From assembly GCF_019578655.1 (NCBI RefSeq), contig NC_063257.1, positions 20,150,001 to 20,214,000 of the forward strand: 64,000 bases of DNA. Reading direction: 5' to 3'. The stretch is from Ricinus communis. Taxonomy: Eukaryota; Streptophyta; Magnoliopsida; Malpighiales; Euphorbiaceae. This document shows positions 22,984 through 34,502 of the stretch, in pieces (position 1 is the first letter of the stretch; the number at the start of each line of letters is the position of its first letter). Made by a program: the position numbers and the translations under genes. The notes below the pieces were generated by a model. The model was given only the letters and a program-made list of their open reading frames with translations, was not told the DNA's origin and did not search any database.

Positions 22984-24316
22984 TGCGACAGTTTATATTT
23001 ACAAGCATTCATTACAACATGTGTGGTCCTCTTAAGTCTAGCCCATTTTATAAATCTCAACCCAGGTTTAATTTTTTAGTATGTTTTACTAATTAATTAT
23101 GTACAAGAGTTTACCTAGTCTAGCCCAATTACACATAATGCTTTTCTTCTAGCCTTTAAGCCTAAATGGACTACCTTTTATATTGAGGCCCAATTAAATG
23201 ATCTTAAATATTATGTAGTCTAATTGATTTATTTAAAGTATAGCAAAACCCACTAGGTCTATGTTGATTTTAAATTTAGTCCACTTACCATCTAATTAAT
23301 CTAATGCACTATAATTTTCATGTTCGGTCCAATTTTTAATCTAGGGTCTATGTGTCCAATTTTTAGTTAGGCAATCAAATTACAACTATTTGGCATAAAT
23401 CAAGCATAAAATAAAAATAAAAGTGTAAAAAGTTAAAACTAGCTCTTCTAACTCTTGCTTAAACTAAATAATGAAAGAAAAACACCTACAAAACTATGTA
23501 CATTACATAAAATCGCTAAAATACATTAGATATCCGAAAATTAGGGCCAGGATGTGCAAAGCCAGTTGGCTTAGGGCATAGAGCCGATCGGCTCAATGTA
23601 GAGCCGAATGGCTCTACATTGAGCTGATCAGCTCTCGGGCTTCAAATTATCTGTCTGTGATTTTTCCTTCTATTTCTCATACTTAGGAGCCAATTTCACA
23701 TGCACAAAAGATAGAGAATGAATTAAAACATGTAAAATAAAATAAGAAACATAAAAAAACATAAAATTTAACTAAGAAAATCTAAAAAGGCGTGCAAATC
23801 CTAGAAATCAAAATTGAAAGTAGGCTAGTATGATATTTTAAGGTAGATTTCAAATTTCAATCATATAACCTTAGAAATCTAATTCAATTGCATAGAAATA
23901 TAAATTAGTTATGTTTTATTAAATATTTAACTAATCAGATTCAAAACCCATGAGAAAGATTTTATCATATTCAGAACAATACATATTCATATTATCATAT
24001 TCAAAACCCAATCGGCCGAGCATAGAGCCGAATCAGCTCTATGTAGAGTTCATTCCGCTGTAAGGAAAGCTGATTGGCTTTGTGAGCAAAGAGTTTAGAA
24101 ATTTTTGACAATTTGTTCCTTGAACTTGTAAAACTGTCGTTTTACCCGTAATTGAGTCCAAATTGATTCTAGAAAAGTTATTTTGATTCAATTATTCTCA
24201 ATCCAGACTAGGACTCACCTGTTCTCAATCTCTCGAGGCTTGAGAAAGGCATTAAATTTCATCATAGAATTTTTCATAATTCCCTCCACATCTAATTTCG
24301 AAAAAGGCTGCTAACA
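22984..24316 (-). repeat. Tat-2 3' LTR (LTR1), ~1333 bp
   Basis: Minus-strand reading starts TGTTAGCAGCC and ends ...ACTGTCGCA. It aligns with 35397-36597 plus 42570-43149, apart from about 450 bp missing here near 24000-24100. A purine tract (aaaccgggggtagc) abuts its start at 24317-24330, which identifies it as the 3' LTR of a minus-strand element. The section 23560-24085 contains repeated 'agagccgatcggctc' words. Confidence 0.8.
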
Positions 24317-25102
24317 GCTACCCCCGGTTTGTCGAAATTTATATGCACTAATGCGATTAAATAAATTTAGACAAATCATAATATCAAGGATATAGTAAAA
24401 GGATATCTTGATGAGCTGAAGAAGCCACGCCTTGTAAGCTCGAATTGATTTTGACTTGATATGGGGACTACACCTGCTTGAATTTTGATGACTTCACCTG
24501 CTTGAAATTTGAGGATTTCACCTGGTTGATTTGAAGGACTATGCCTATGATTTGGGAACCATGCCTGTTGATTTTATATTTGTAGGGACTTTATTTTGGC
24601 TACTTTTCACTTTGGGATGCAATTATGTCTGTAATTGCTGCTTCAGGTTTATTCGATGAATTTTCCCACTTTCGAGTACTAAATCTGACTTTTAGTTAAA
24701 AATTTCCACTTCGAGATGCAATTTGACTCTGTAGATGTCTTCTGGAGGTATTTTTAGTAATTGGCCCATCTAGAGACTAAAGCGTAATTTTGATAGATCA
24801 GGAGCTAAAATGGCAATTTTTTGAAAATTCCCACCTCGGTATGCAAATTGACTTATCAGATGTCTTCTTGAGACTTATATTAGTAACTGGCCCATATGGG
24901 GATAAAAGTATAACTTTGATAGGTCAAGGACCAAAATGGAAATTTTTGCCTTCTTTAGGGCATATATGTATCCTTTGATCCATTTATAACTCACTTTATA
25001 CAATCTTCTTTACTTTTCTCTCAAACCCCTCTTTACTCTTTCTTCATTTCTCCCTCAATTCTCGACCAAATTTTATAAAATTAGTTTTGAAATGGCTACC
25101 TC
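24317..25102 (-). other. Tat-2 polypurine tract, 3' UTR and start of its antisense ORF
   Basis: The purine tract at 24317-24330 is followed by non-coding DNA with two tandem repeats. Short units of about 28 bp on ACTTCACCTGCTTGAATTT lie at 24460-24560. Units of ~125 bp lie at about 24700-24945 (GGCCCATCTAGAGACTAAA, then GGCCCATATGGGGATAAAA). A plus-strand TATA-like ATATATG (~24962) precedes an ATGGC at 25091, equivalent to the antisense ORF start at 43978 in Tat-4. The antisense ORF body is deleted: the sequence passes into protease at about 25103. Confidence 0.65.
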
Positions 25103-26038
25103 TTTCTTTAATGTCTGGTAGCTCTGCAATACCCTGTTGGTTCTTTACCAGCCCCATTTTGGGCATGAAGTCCATCTTTTTGAACATGGGGGCTACTTTA
25201 GGATCCATGTAGTACTCATTGAAAACAGCAACTTGGAATCTAATAGGGGCTTCCAACTCCTTGACAGCTACTTAAATGGCTAAGACAACCTTACCATATT
25301 TGACGTTGATAGTCACTATTTCGCCTTCATGAGGGAACTTGACCTTTTAATGTATAGTGGAAGAGACTCCTCCTAGGGCATGAAACCATGGCCTATCCAA
25401 TAAAAAAGTAAAGGTTAATGGGATGTCCAGGACAGTAAACTCCACCTAGGATTCAATGGGACCCATTTTACTAGTGTTGAAAATGTCCCTTCCACGTCTC
25501 TCTTTGTTTTATCATAGGCTCTTATAACCATATCCGATGGTTTTAAGTCTTTTGTAGTCAGTCCCAACTTGGAAGTATGCAAGAGGGACACACTTTGATA
25601 ACTGACCCATCATCCACCATCACACGTTAGGGTTATTTTCCCTTTGACCTCCACTGCTATTTAGAGAGTCTTATTGTGGTCTCTTCCCTCGAGTGATAAG
25701 TCTTCATCCCAGAAAGTGATCATCCCGGTGGTTTTGTCAGATACCATTTTGATCATCTCTTCGGGGGTAGCTATTGTGCTAATACTTATACTAGACAAGG
25801 CCTGGATTAAAACTTTTTTGTGATTCAATGAGTGCATCAAGAGCTCCCAGATGTTAGCCGTCTTCTTATCTTTCTTTAGCTACTCTAACAACCCTTTATC
25901 CTCTTCATTAGCCGTTTTTTCTAGTTGTTTTAGCTCTTGCACCCACGTGTCTTCACCTTTACTCGTTGGCTCAACTTCTTTGTCTGAGTCGCTATCTGCT
26001 GAGATATCCTTCACCCTAATCTCCTAGACATCACATTC
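25103..26038 (-). pseudogene. Tat-2 protease region
   Basis: Minus-strand sequence reads KKVLIQALSSISISTIATPEE, then SLEGRDHNKTL, a damaged catalytic block CDDGSVIKVCPSCILPSW (expected DxGSSxNVCP), IRAYDKTKRDVEGTF, and DIPLTFTFLLDRPWFHALGG (expected LLGRPWIHxAGA, Gly changed to Asp), then SSTIH. This order is the Tat/Ogre protease. A 70-codon open stretch (25044-25256) follows. RT, RNase H and integrase are absent: the antisense ORF leader follows directly. At 26038 the frame is cut by the Athila-2 insertion and continues at 34503. Confidence 0.78.
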
Positions 26039-27488
26039 TGATGTGTGCTATTTGTGTTAGCTACAATCTAAGGCAGTGTACCTATCGATGTAGTCTAGCA
26101 CTAATGGCGAGTATCAAGGTCGTATTCCTCGGGAAAGTGAAAGCCTAGAGTTACTCCTTGGTTCTTTGTTATATTAACATAAAATGAGAGATGAATAATT
26201 TCTAAACTAACTAATAGCTACAAGCTAAATTCTAAGGGAGATGCAGGAGTAATTGATAACTAAAATAACCAAGACAAGAAAGCAAACCCAAAGAGGACCT
26301 AAACTAGTTGGCAATCAAACAAAAGATAAAGGATTGGTGAGTCTAATTATGCTACCCGTCGACGAATTCTTAACCGAATTCGGTTTCTCTCTCGAGATAA
26401 CTGAATTCATAAACCTAATAACCTAAAGTTGGAATCTCTTCCTAACGATTGATTCTTAAATTAGCATTAAGCTTTAATCCGCCTCTATTAAGCTTTGTTA
26501 ATTCTTAATCCGACTAGTTAATTATCCTTATCTCTAAGCAATTATTAACCAGTTCTTGCTATTCAAAATTCCAATTGCCAAATGGACTTCTCAATCACAT
26601 AAGGCAATCTAAACACACAATTCACAACGTCTCATGAATGATGCATTATCTTATTAATACTGAAGGCAAGAAGAATACAAAACTAACCCAAACAATCTAA
26701 CAAAATAATACTAAGCCAACATAGTAAAGAAATCCCAATGGATTTAATCAATCTAGCTAATCATGTTCATTATCAAAATACACAAGAATTCAATTACAAC
26801 AATGAGTAAAGGTAGAGAAAACTCGATTACACTCTTGGATGAGAGTAAACAGCCCCAATTCCTCTTGCTTGAATTGAATCGATTCTTGTTCCTCTTGCTC
26901 GATTTGAAAACCAATCAACGAACCTCGCCCAATCTTCGATCTTTGAAAGGAATCCAATTGAAACCTTGATCCAAGTCTCCTTTTTCCTTGGTTTCAGCTC
27001 AGAAAACCCTTAGGGAGATAAAAGTTAGGGTTTGGGACGTTCTCCCCCTGCTCTCTTTTTTCTTTCCTCTCTTCTTTCTTTTAACTAATTCCCCCTATCG
27101 CCGCCAATACAGCCGTGTTGGTGGCCGTGTTCCCAACACGGGCTGGTGTTGATGCTCGTGTTACTCTTTGTGGCTGTGCTCCCTAAAACTTATGTTTCTT
27201 TGATGTTTGATGCACCAACACGACCGTGTTGGTGAACGTGTTGGGAACACGGCCAGTATTGAAACCAACATGGCCATGTTCAGCTTCCTCTTGCTCGTAC
27301 TTAGCTTGTTTCGGCAGCTTCGGCGTCCAATTATGCTCCAATTCTTCCCTTTATCATCCTTTGACTTCTTTTGGACCTAATGCACACAAACAGACACATA
27401 GGGTGAATGTTGGGACCAATTCACATCCAAATGTCCATAAAATCAATCTTAAAAACCCCATTTAGATGTGTGTATTTTACGCACATCA
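26039..27488 (-). repeat. Athila-2 3' LTR, 1450 bp
   Basis: TGATGTGTGC...ACGCACATCA. The palindrome array at about 27105-27290 uses AACACGGCCGTGTTGG words. The small frames within it (26763-26969, 27226-27465) recur in the other LTR but have no protein features. Confidence 0.95.
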
Positions 27489-28940
27489 AATAACCCCATA
27501 CTTAGCTCATTGCTTGTCCTCAAGCAATCAAAAGTAAAATAAGGAAAATAAACCACTAAGGAACAATACTTAAACTGACAGACAAGCTAGAGAGCTCCTG
27601 CACATATCCTTAACAAGCGTAAGTCAAACAAAAAGAAACGAAGCAATCAATTCAAGTATCACAACCAAGATGCCAATAATTCGCAAAATACTGTCTCAAC
27701 AAAATTATTCAGAACCAACTCCTCACTAGATTCACTCTAAGTCACTCAAAGTGTTTAAAGGGTAGTGTTTAATCGCCCAATGCATCAACTACTACCTTCC
27801 TTACTATATGCTTGCTCTTAAATCCTACTCCTACCACTTATGGAGAGTCAACAACCATGTCAAGAGGTCTTTATAAGGGTTGTAATTGGGATTAGGTAGG
27901 GGTAGGTAAATTTGATAAGATGTTGAACCTATGGTGTTCTGCAATGAAATACATGACATGCACACAAGTCACAATAATCACAAGGGGTAAACAATAGATA
28001 GTAGTCCAAGGTGGGAAATAGGAATCAAGTCAAAATGTTTAGCTCACTTACTTTCTTTCTTTTCATCACCTTTCCCTCTTATTCTTCTATTTCTATATTT
28101 CTCTTCTTTCTTTTTTTTTCTTTTTTTCATAAGGGAAGAACATTCACATAATAGAGTGAATTTCTTTTTGGATTGAAGTAAGCTGCTACAAGATTCCAAA
28201 GCTATTCCCAAGATAAAAATTCCCAATAAAAACAACTCATGTGCAAAATCATAACCCAAAGCAGAATAAAACTAAGTGGTAATGGAATATGATACAAAAA
28301 ATGGTGAAAGAAGGGGTTATCTACAGAATTAATAAACGAATGAAGGCTATTTGGCTAGAATGAAAAACCTAAGTGCCTCTATCATATCAAAGTGTTAAAC
28401 TCTCCTTGTGGCCCTCATAAGCATTACCAAGCAAGTTCTAAAAGTAAAGGCGATGGTGGCACTCTCAACAAGAAATAAATATAAGCATATAAAGTGTATG
28501 CTTACAATTTAGGCTCAATTTCTCACAAGTGTGCTTTTGAGTAGGTTCCAAACAAAAATCATCAAAACAAAATTAAATAAACCAAAGCAACTTAGTGCAA
28601 AACTCAAACTAATTATCTTACATTCTTCCGCAAAACTCAACACTATCGGTTTTACCCGATCATATGGACATAAACAGGATTTCAAAAGCAAGTCAACAGT
28701 AAGAGCATTAAAACAAAGTGAAAAAATTTTAAAATTTTACAAAAATATTGCACAAAGAATAAACAAATAACTGAGATGGGATAAATGAAATGCGATATAT
28801 ACACTAAAAAAGGATCTGAATTTCATATGCAAAATAATAAAAACACGAAAACAAGTGTATATAAATATCACCACCCCACACTTGAAGGACACACTGTCCT
28901 CAGTGTACAAAATATAAGAAATGAAAAAGAAAAGAACTAA
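27489..28940 (-). other. Athila-2 3' untranslated region with two purine-tract motifs
   Basis: Adjacent to the LTR the minus strand reads ttgcttgaggacaagcaatg then agctaagtatggggttatt, the Athila 3' polypurine tract. A second motif at 28871-28908 (ctgaggacagtgtgtccttc then aagtgtggggtgg) lies 1.4 kb away, directly after the ORF-1 stop region. The rest is AT-rich non-coding DNA homologous to 38099-39700. Confidence 0.75.
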
Positions 28941-30512
28941 TCATACGACTATAGCTCCGGAGTGAAAGAGGTGCATCGGCCAGGTATATCGAGAACCTTT
29001 GGTGATACGTGGTGGAAGAGTGGCTGCTCTCTGAGGATCGGAAGTAGTGTTACATGCAGGAGCAGCGTCAATAGGAGGCTCGTCAGGCTGCTTTGTTGAA
29101 GGGTGGTCAGTCGGAGAGGAAGGGCCAGCTGGATCATCCGCTAGAGGGATGTCAAAATGGCTCTGCTCTGGAACCCGGCTCTGCGGACAGGCAGGTGCAA
29201 AGTCTGTAGTAAAATAATCATCAAACATGTCATTGGCCATAGAGGCCTCTAACCTACCTCCCTACTCCTGAAGCATAGCCCTCTGCCTCTCAAACTGAGC
29301 CATCATCTAGCTCTGAAACTCAGCCTGACGCTGTAAAAGGTCCTGCTGAAAAGCCTCTTGTCAAATGAAATCACTGCTTTGCTACTCCTGCCAACCTACG
29401 CCTTTGGCTGCAGCTCTCTAAACTCAATTGGAAAGACTCCTAAAACAGCTAATGAAGAACCAGAAGGAGCTAAAGTAGATGGTCTGGAGGAAGACTGCAA
29501 AATATCAGAAGAAGGTGGGACATCCTGTGTACCATGGGCTCGTGGGGCAGGTTGCTCCTCTTTGAGTGCTGCCAAGAGAGCATTCCTCAGTCTATACTCT
29601 GGTCCTAGCGGACCCTGCCTACGAGTCACCATCCCCATACTAATCAACTGGGGAAGTCCCAAAGTCTCCATCACCCCCAGCTCTGTCAAATGTGGTATCA
29701 CCTCCTCCAAAACTCCTAAGCTCCTAGCCAGTCGAGTAATGTAAGTCCCAAAATAGAAAAATACCTTCTTTGAGTTGTTGCAGAAGGCACTGATCTGTCT
29801 GGCCAACAAATATCCCATGTCGACGGACTAGTGCTAATGCATGCTGTAAAGTATAAACAGGTCCGGTTGGGTAACTACACCACCGCTATCTGCCCTGCTA
29901 GTGATGGTCCTAGCCAGCAATGCATGCAAGTACCGCAGTCCCTCAAGCAAGTTAGACGCCTTGGACTAGCTGGCACTGTACCCCTCAGTCTCATCAGAAA
30001 TCTCGGCCCACATCTGTGGATATGACATACCAGGCGTGTGTATACGGCCGTAAACCTCCAAGTTGTACCCTCGTCGGACCACAAGCCCAAGTGTACCCCA
30101 GCTGCGCACTCATCGTGAAAGTCGCGGCATCCGGTTGTTGGAAGTCCATGGCCGGCTCTGCGGAAAGAAAGTCGGCAAACTCCACAATCAACTCCCTATA
30201 TGTTGGTTCAACTATCTCAAAGAAATCTTTGAAATGGGGGCGTCTAAAGATATCGACCGAATGCAAGTCCGACGGTCTCCAGTCTTGGCCGATCTATCCT
30301 ATGCCCCTTTCCCAAATCTTTGTGCCTCATTGATTGATATCTCTGCTCAAATGTGGGCTGGCCTTGGAAAAGTAGGAATCGATGGCTATTTGTGGTGGTC
30401 TAATTTTGCCTAAACTAGTCGGTAGCGGTACTTTGACGATCGAGAGGAAGAGGAACCATCGGTCGCCTCCTCTTGTAAACTCCCCGATCCTCGTCCGGTG
30501 GACATGGTACAC
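28941..30512 (-). pseudogene. Athila ORF-1-like protein
   Basis: Minus-strand frames run in order from about 30512 (MYHVHRTRIGEFTRGGDRWF) through PHFKDFFEIVEPTYRELIVEFADFL (30240-30165), the hydrophobic/charged stretch SPRRLTCLRDCGTCMHCWL (~29960-29905), YFGTYITRLARSLGVLEEVI (~29760-29700) and a C-terminal tail rich in Pro, Ser and acidic residues (MANDMFDDYF.., 29240-28941). The YxELxxEFxxxL motif and layout resemble the ATHILA ORF-1 family (Pfam PF03078). Its role is unknown. The longest open pieces are 29396-29818 and 28941-29240, and frameshifts or stops separate them. It is placed after gag and before the 3' LTR, with its own TATA upstream (31201). The plus-strand frames here are shadows. 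Confidence 0.6.
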
Positions 30513-31200
30513 CGAAAAGAAATTTTTTAGTACTAAGGATCAACAAAATTCTGGCAGCATAACGGCATAAAATGGACAAACCGAACGATTTAACTTGATA
30601 AAATTAAACCGCTCAATGTCCTGCAAAGAAAATTCAATCCACAACACTGCCAACCAATGCTAACCAATTAAATTTTCAATTCATCCACATGGAGTTTAAC
30701 TTCACCATAAACCATCACAAGGCAAACCAACATGCTAATATAAAACAGATACAACAGAGTCCACTATATATGACAGAGCCTATTGTTTAGCTGCCAACAA
30801 TAATAATAAAGAGGAAAATAAAAAATTAATCACAATCATGAATAATAGTAGAAAAGAAAAATGGAAAATAAGAGCAAGTTAGGTATATAAACTAAATTAA
30901 AGAAAACAAAAGAAAATTAAGCACAAACATGAATGTAAATGCATGCACCAAATAATAAAATAAGGAAATAAACTAAAAAAAATTGAAACACAAATTCGAA
31001 CACAAAGAAAACATAAATTCGAACTAATATCAAAATAAAAAAAATATGGAAAATGAAGTTGGAGGGTACTTAATTGACAAACGCAATATCCAAAGCTTTC
31101 AAGATGAGAAATAAGAAGTGAGAGAGTAAGAGAGTAGAGAATAGAGAATTGCTAAACTAAAGGGAGAGCAAAATTTTTGGCCATTTCGAAATGAAGTGGC
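30513..31200 (-). promoter_or_regulatory. Leader of Athila-2 ORF-1
   Basis: AT-rich, without frames. It lies between the TATA box at 31201-31207 and the first ORF-1 codons near 30512. Pyrimidine-rich CTCTCTTAC..CTCTC on the minus strand at about 31110-31140 resembles a plant 5' UTR. Confidence 0.45.
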
Positions 31201-31207
31201 ATATATA
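31201..31207 (-). promoter_or_regulatory. Internal TATA box upstream of ORF-1
   Basis: CTATATATG on the minus strand, bordered upstream by the palindrome array 31205-31490. The same order (array, TATA, ORF-1-like frame) occurs at 52560-51720. Confidence 0.5.
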
Positions 31208-31490
31208 GGAAGTGTACGGAACACACCCGTGTTTACCAACAGGGGCCATGTTCCGGAACACGGTCTGGATATCGGGCCGTGTTAAGCGAATTTAAACGTT
31301 TTGACTTACCAACTTCTGAGAACATGCCCATGTTTATGGAACACGGGGACGTGTTGGAGACACAGTCGGGCATAAATGCCCGTGTGGCTTACTGTGAACG
31401 TGTTCATCTTAATTTGATTTTCTTCAATTAGAACACGGTCCGTGTTAATGAACACGGTCTTGAACACGCCCGTGTTGATCTCCAGAAAAT
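31205..31490 (-). repeat. Palindrome array upstream of ORF-1
   Basis: Multiple GAACACGG..CCGTGTT words, i.e. imperfect palindromes on ACACGGGCGTGT, in non-LTR internal sequence. Confidence 0.65.
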
Positions 31491-31660
31491 GCAAAAGTTG
31501 CGATTCTCAGCACTTTCTCGCTCTTTCTCACCTGCACAATCAATAAGTCCTCAACTCATACACTCAACATAAATAAAACTTACCAAAAACAAACTATAAA
31601 ATCTAATCAAACTAAGTTCACAATGAAATGGTAAATTATTAAAATTGAAAAATAGAATTT

Positions 31661-31712
31661 GGGGTGCCCCCCAAAAGCTCTTCTTTTTTATGTGATGAGT
31701 CTTCTTAGCTGG
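31661..31712 (-). other. Conserved post-pol GGAGGCA-type box
   Basis: Minus strand agtccagctaagaagactca ... aagagcttttggggggcacc. Same box as at 451-508, 39980-40033 and 53838-53882. Confidence 0.6.
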
Positions 31713-31714
31713 AC

Positions 31715-32890
31715 TCATGGTGAAAAGCAAACGGTGGGAATTGATGACCATCCATCCTTCTTCCAAGCAAATGTCTTCAAGTATCCGCTTAGAGGGATAA
31801 TCGTCAATTTCCTCTTCCCGACTATCAAGCAAGCTGCCAGTATGATGGGCAAAACTCGCTCCTCGTATAATTGCATGTAGTCATGATGCTCTATGGGCTC
31901 TTCCAATTTGAAAGCTGGAGTTTCACCAATTGGAAGGATCGACAGTAAGGCAATTTCTTCAGGAACGTCGATGGTTTTCTCTAGTCCTTGGCTCGGTTCA
32001 CTTGTTAGAAGAAACTCGAGCTCCTCCAAGACTTCTTCATTGGATAACTTGTGCTCATCTTCCATCATCGAAGGGACTTGTGGAAAATCCACCAAAAATT
32101 CCTATAACTGTAACTCGGCATCATCAACTGTACATTCTTATTGATAGTCTTTCAGAGGAATCATGTTCACCTCTTCCTTTTCTGATTCCATCTCCATGTT
32201 CAAGAAATCGTCCTGCACAAAAGCATCATCGTCAAACATAGTAGATAAACCAGAAAAATTCTCACCTGAACGCAAAGTGACGGCGCTCAATTGTTCCTCC
32301 GATTCAGTAGCGTTTGATGGAGTTCCCAATTGCTCTTCAGCTAGTAACTTGAAGATCAAGCCTACTTGATGCTCTATGTTCTCAATCGAGGCTTGTTGAC
32401 CTTCAAGTATCCTTTCTGTTTGTTGGAATCTATCTTCAAGACTTGTAAAGAACCTCATCATCAGCTCCTCTGATACTAACTCTTCATCTTGAGTTGAAGG
32501 TGCAAGATTAGGCTGCTGATGTGGTTGTTGAGATCTTGGTGGTTCTTGGCCATCTAAGCTCCATCCAAAGGGTGAATGAGTGCCCCATTCTTGATTGTAG
32601 GTGCTTCCATATGAGTCATTTGGCCAATTTCCCGAATAATTCACCTGTTCTTAGTTAGAAGAACAATAAGCAACATCACTATACAATGGACAATCATTAC
32701 TCAAATGTAAACTATAACAAAATTCACAAAAAACTTAAAATGAAAGGATAGGAGCGGAGAGTTGATCGGTAGCCCTGCAAAATGATTCCACTCGAGCTTC
32801 TAAAGATGCACGGGTATCCCAATTTTTAGCACTCTCTTGGTTACTGATCCCATTTTCCAACGTATCATATAAAGAGTTTGAATTTAGCAT
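31715..32890 (-). pseudogene. Athila-2 gag C-terminal/linker remnant
   Basis: A start near 32890 (MLNSNSLYDTLENGISNQES) leads to a zinc knuckle CEFCYSLHLSNDC (~32720), then VNYSGNWPNDSYGSTYNQEWG, the coiled segment TERILEGQQASIENIEHQVG (~32390) and VTLRSG (~32280). After a stop near 32139 the linker ELSNEEVLEELEFLL continues to LKTFAWKK (~31770). The retrotrans_gag core domain, the protease and everything from RT to integrase are missing. Two further stops break the N-terminal part (near 32655 and 32731). The longest open stretch is 32138-32644. Confidence 0.75.
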
Positions 32891-33027
32891 TGAACCTCCT
32901 TATCATCCACTATCTGAATCATAAACTTAACTAAATAAATATGTATAAATAAAATAAATAAATATAATAAAATAAAATAAAAATGGCTAAATTAACAAAT
33001 AGCAAATTTCACTCTAGTTTTCAAACA

Positions 33028-33046
33028 TTCCCCGGCAACGACGCCA
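33028..33046 (-). other. Athila-2 primer-binding site (tRNA-Asp)
   Basis: TGGCGTCGTTGCCGGGGAA on the minus strand: one mismatch to the complement of a plant tRNA-Asp 3' end, six bases from the LTR. Confidence 0.88.
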
Positions 33047-33052
33047 AAAACT

Positions 33053-34502
33053 TGATGTGTGCTATTTGTGTTAGCTACAATCTAAGGCAGTGTACCTATC
33101 GATGCAGTCTAGCACTAATGGCGAATATCAAGGTTGTATTCCTCGGGAAAGTGAAAGCCTAGAGTTACTCCTTGGTTCTTTGTTATATTAACCTAAAATG
33201 ATAGATGAATAATTTCTAAACTAACTAATAGCTATAAGCTAAATTCTAAGGGAGATGGAGGAATAATTAATAACTAAAATAACCAAGACAAGAAAGCAAA
33301 CCCAAATGGGACCTAAACTAGTTGGCAATCAAAAAAAAGATAAAGGATTGGTGAGTCTAATTATGCTACCCGTGGACGAATTCTTAACCGAATTCGGTTT
33401 CTCTCTCGAGATAACTGAATTCCTAAACCTAATAACTTAAAGTTGGAATCTCTTCCTAACGATTGATTCTTAAATTAGCATTAAGCTTTAATCGGCCTCT
33501 ATTAAGCTTTGTTAATTCTTAATCTGGCTAGTTAATTATCCTTATCTCTAAGCGATTGTTAACCAGTTCTTGCTATTCAAAATTTCAATTGCCAAATGGA
33601 CTTTTCAATCATACAAAGCTATCTAAACACACAATTCACAACGTCTCATGAATGATGCATTATCTTATTAATACTTAAGGCAAGAAAAATACAAAATTAA
33701 CCCAAACAATCCAATAAAATAATACTAAGCCAACATAGTAAAGAAATCCCAATGGATTTAATCAATATAGCTAATCATGTTCATTATCAAAATACACAAG
33801 AATTCAATTACAACAATGAGTAAAGGTAGAGAAAACCCGATTACACCCTTGGATGAGAGTAAACAGCCCCAATTCCTCTTACTTGAATTGAATCGATTCT
33901 TGTTCCTCTTGCTCGATTTGAAAACCAATCAACGAACCTCACCCAATCTTCGATCTTTGAAGGGAATCCGATTGAAACCTTGATCCAAGTCTCCTTTTTC
34001 CTTGGTTTCAGCTCAGAAAACCCTTAGGGAGATAAAAGTTAGGGTTTGGGATGTTCTCCCCCCGCTCTCTTTTTTCTTTCCTCTCTTCTTTCTTTTAACT
34101 AATTCCCCCTGCCGCCGCCAACACGGCCGTATTGGTGGCCGTGTTCCCAACATAGGCTAGTGTTGATGCCCGTGTTACTCTCTGTGGTCGTGCTCCCTAA
34201 AACTTCTGTTTCTTTGATGTTTGATGCACCAACACGGCCGTGTTGGTGAACATGTTGGGAACACGGCCAGTGTTGAAACCAACACGGCCCTATTCAGCTT
34301 CCTCTTGCTCGTACTTAGCTTGTTTCGGCAGCTTCGGCGTCCAATTATGCTCCAATTCTTCCCTTTATAATCCTTTGACTTCTTTTGGACCTAATGCACA
34401 CAAACAGACGCATCAGGTGAGTGTTGGGACCAATTCACGTCCAAATATCCATAAAATCAATCTGAAAAACCCCATTTAGATGTGTGTATTTTACGCACAT
34501 CA
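33053..34502 (-). repeat. Athila-2 5' LTR, 1450 bp
   Basis: Same length and termini as 26039-27488 with scattered substitutions. The palindrome array is at about 34120-34300. Confidence 0.95.

Larger units (their letters stand above)
26039..34502 (-). mobile_element. Athila-2: complete but RT/integrase-less element, TSD CATTC
   Basis: Two LTRs of exactly 1450 bp (26039-27488 and 33053-34502), a CATTC duplication (26034-26038 and 34503-34507), a tRNA-Asp-type primer site, a 3' purine tract and inverted ends TGATGTG/CACATCA define an intact insertion of 8.46 kb. Internally it holds only a gag/linker remnant (31715-32890) and a separate downstream ORF (28941-30512). RT, RNase H and integrase are absent. 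It is non-autonomous and would have needed enzymes from another Athila. It disrupts the Tat-2 gag-protease frame. Confidence 0.95.

Noticed and set aside
26763..27465. Two small plus-strand frames repeated at 33777-34479
   Set aside because: They are the same LTR sequence in two copies; repetition is due to the LTR pair, not to a gene family.
29358..30413. Plus-strand frames of 64-128 codons
   Set aside because: Shadows of the minus-strand Athila ORF-1-like frames.
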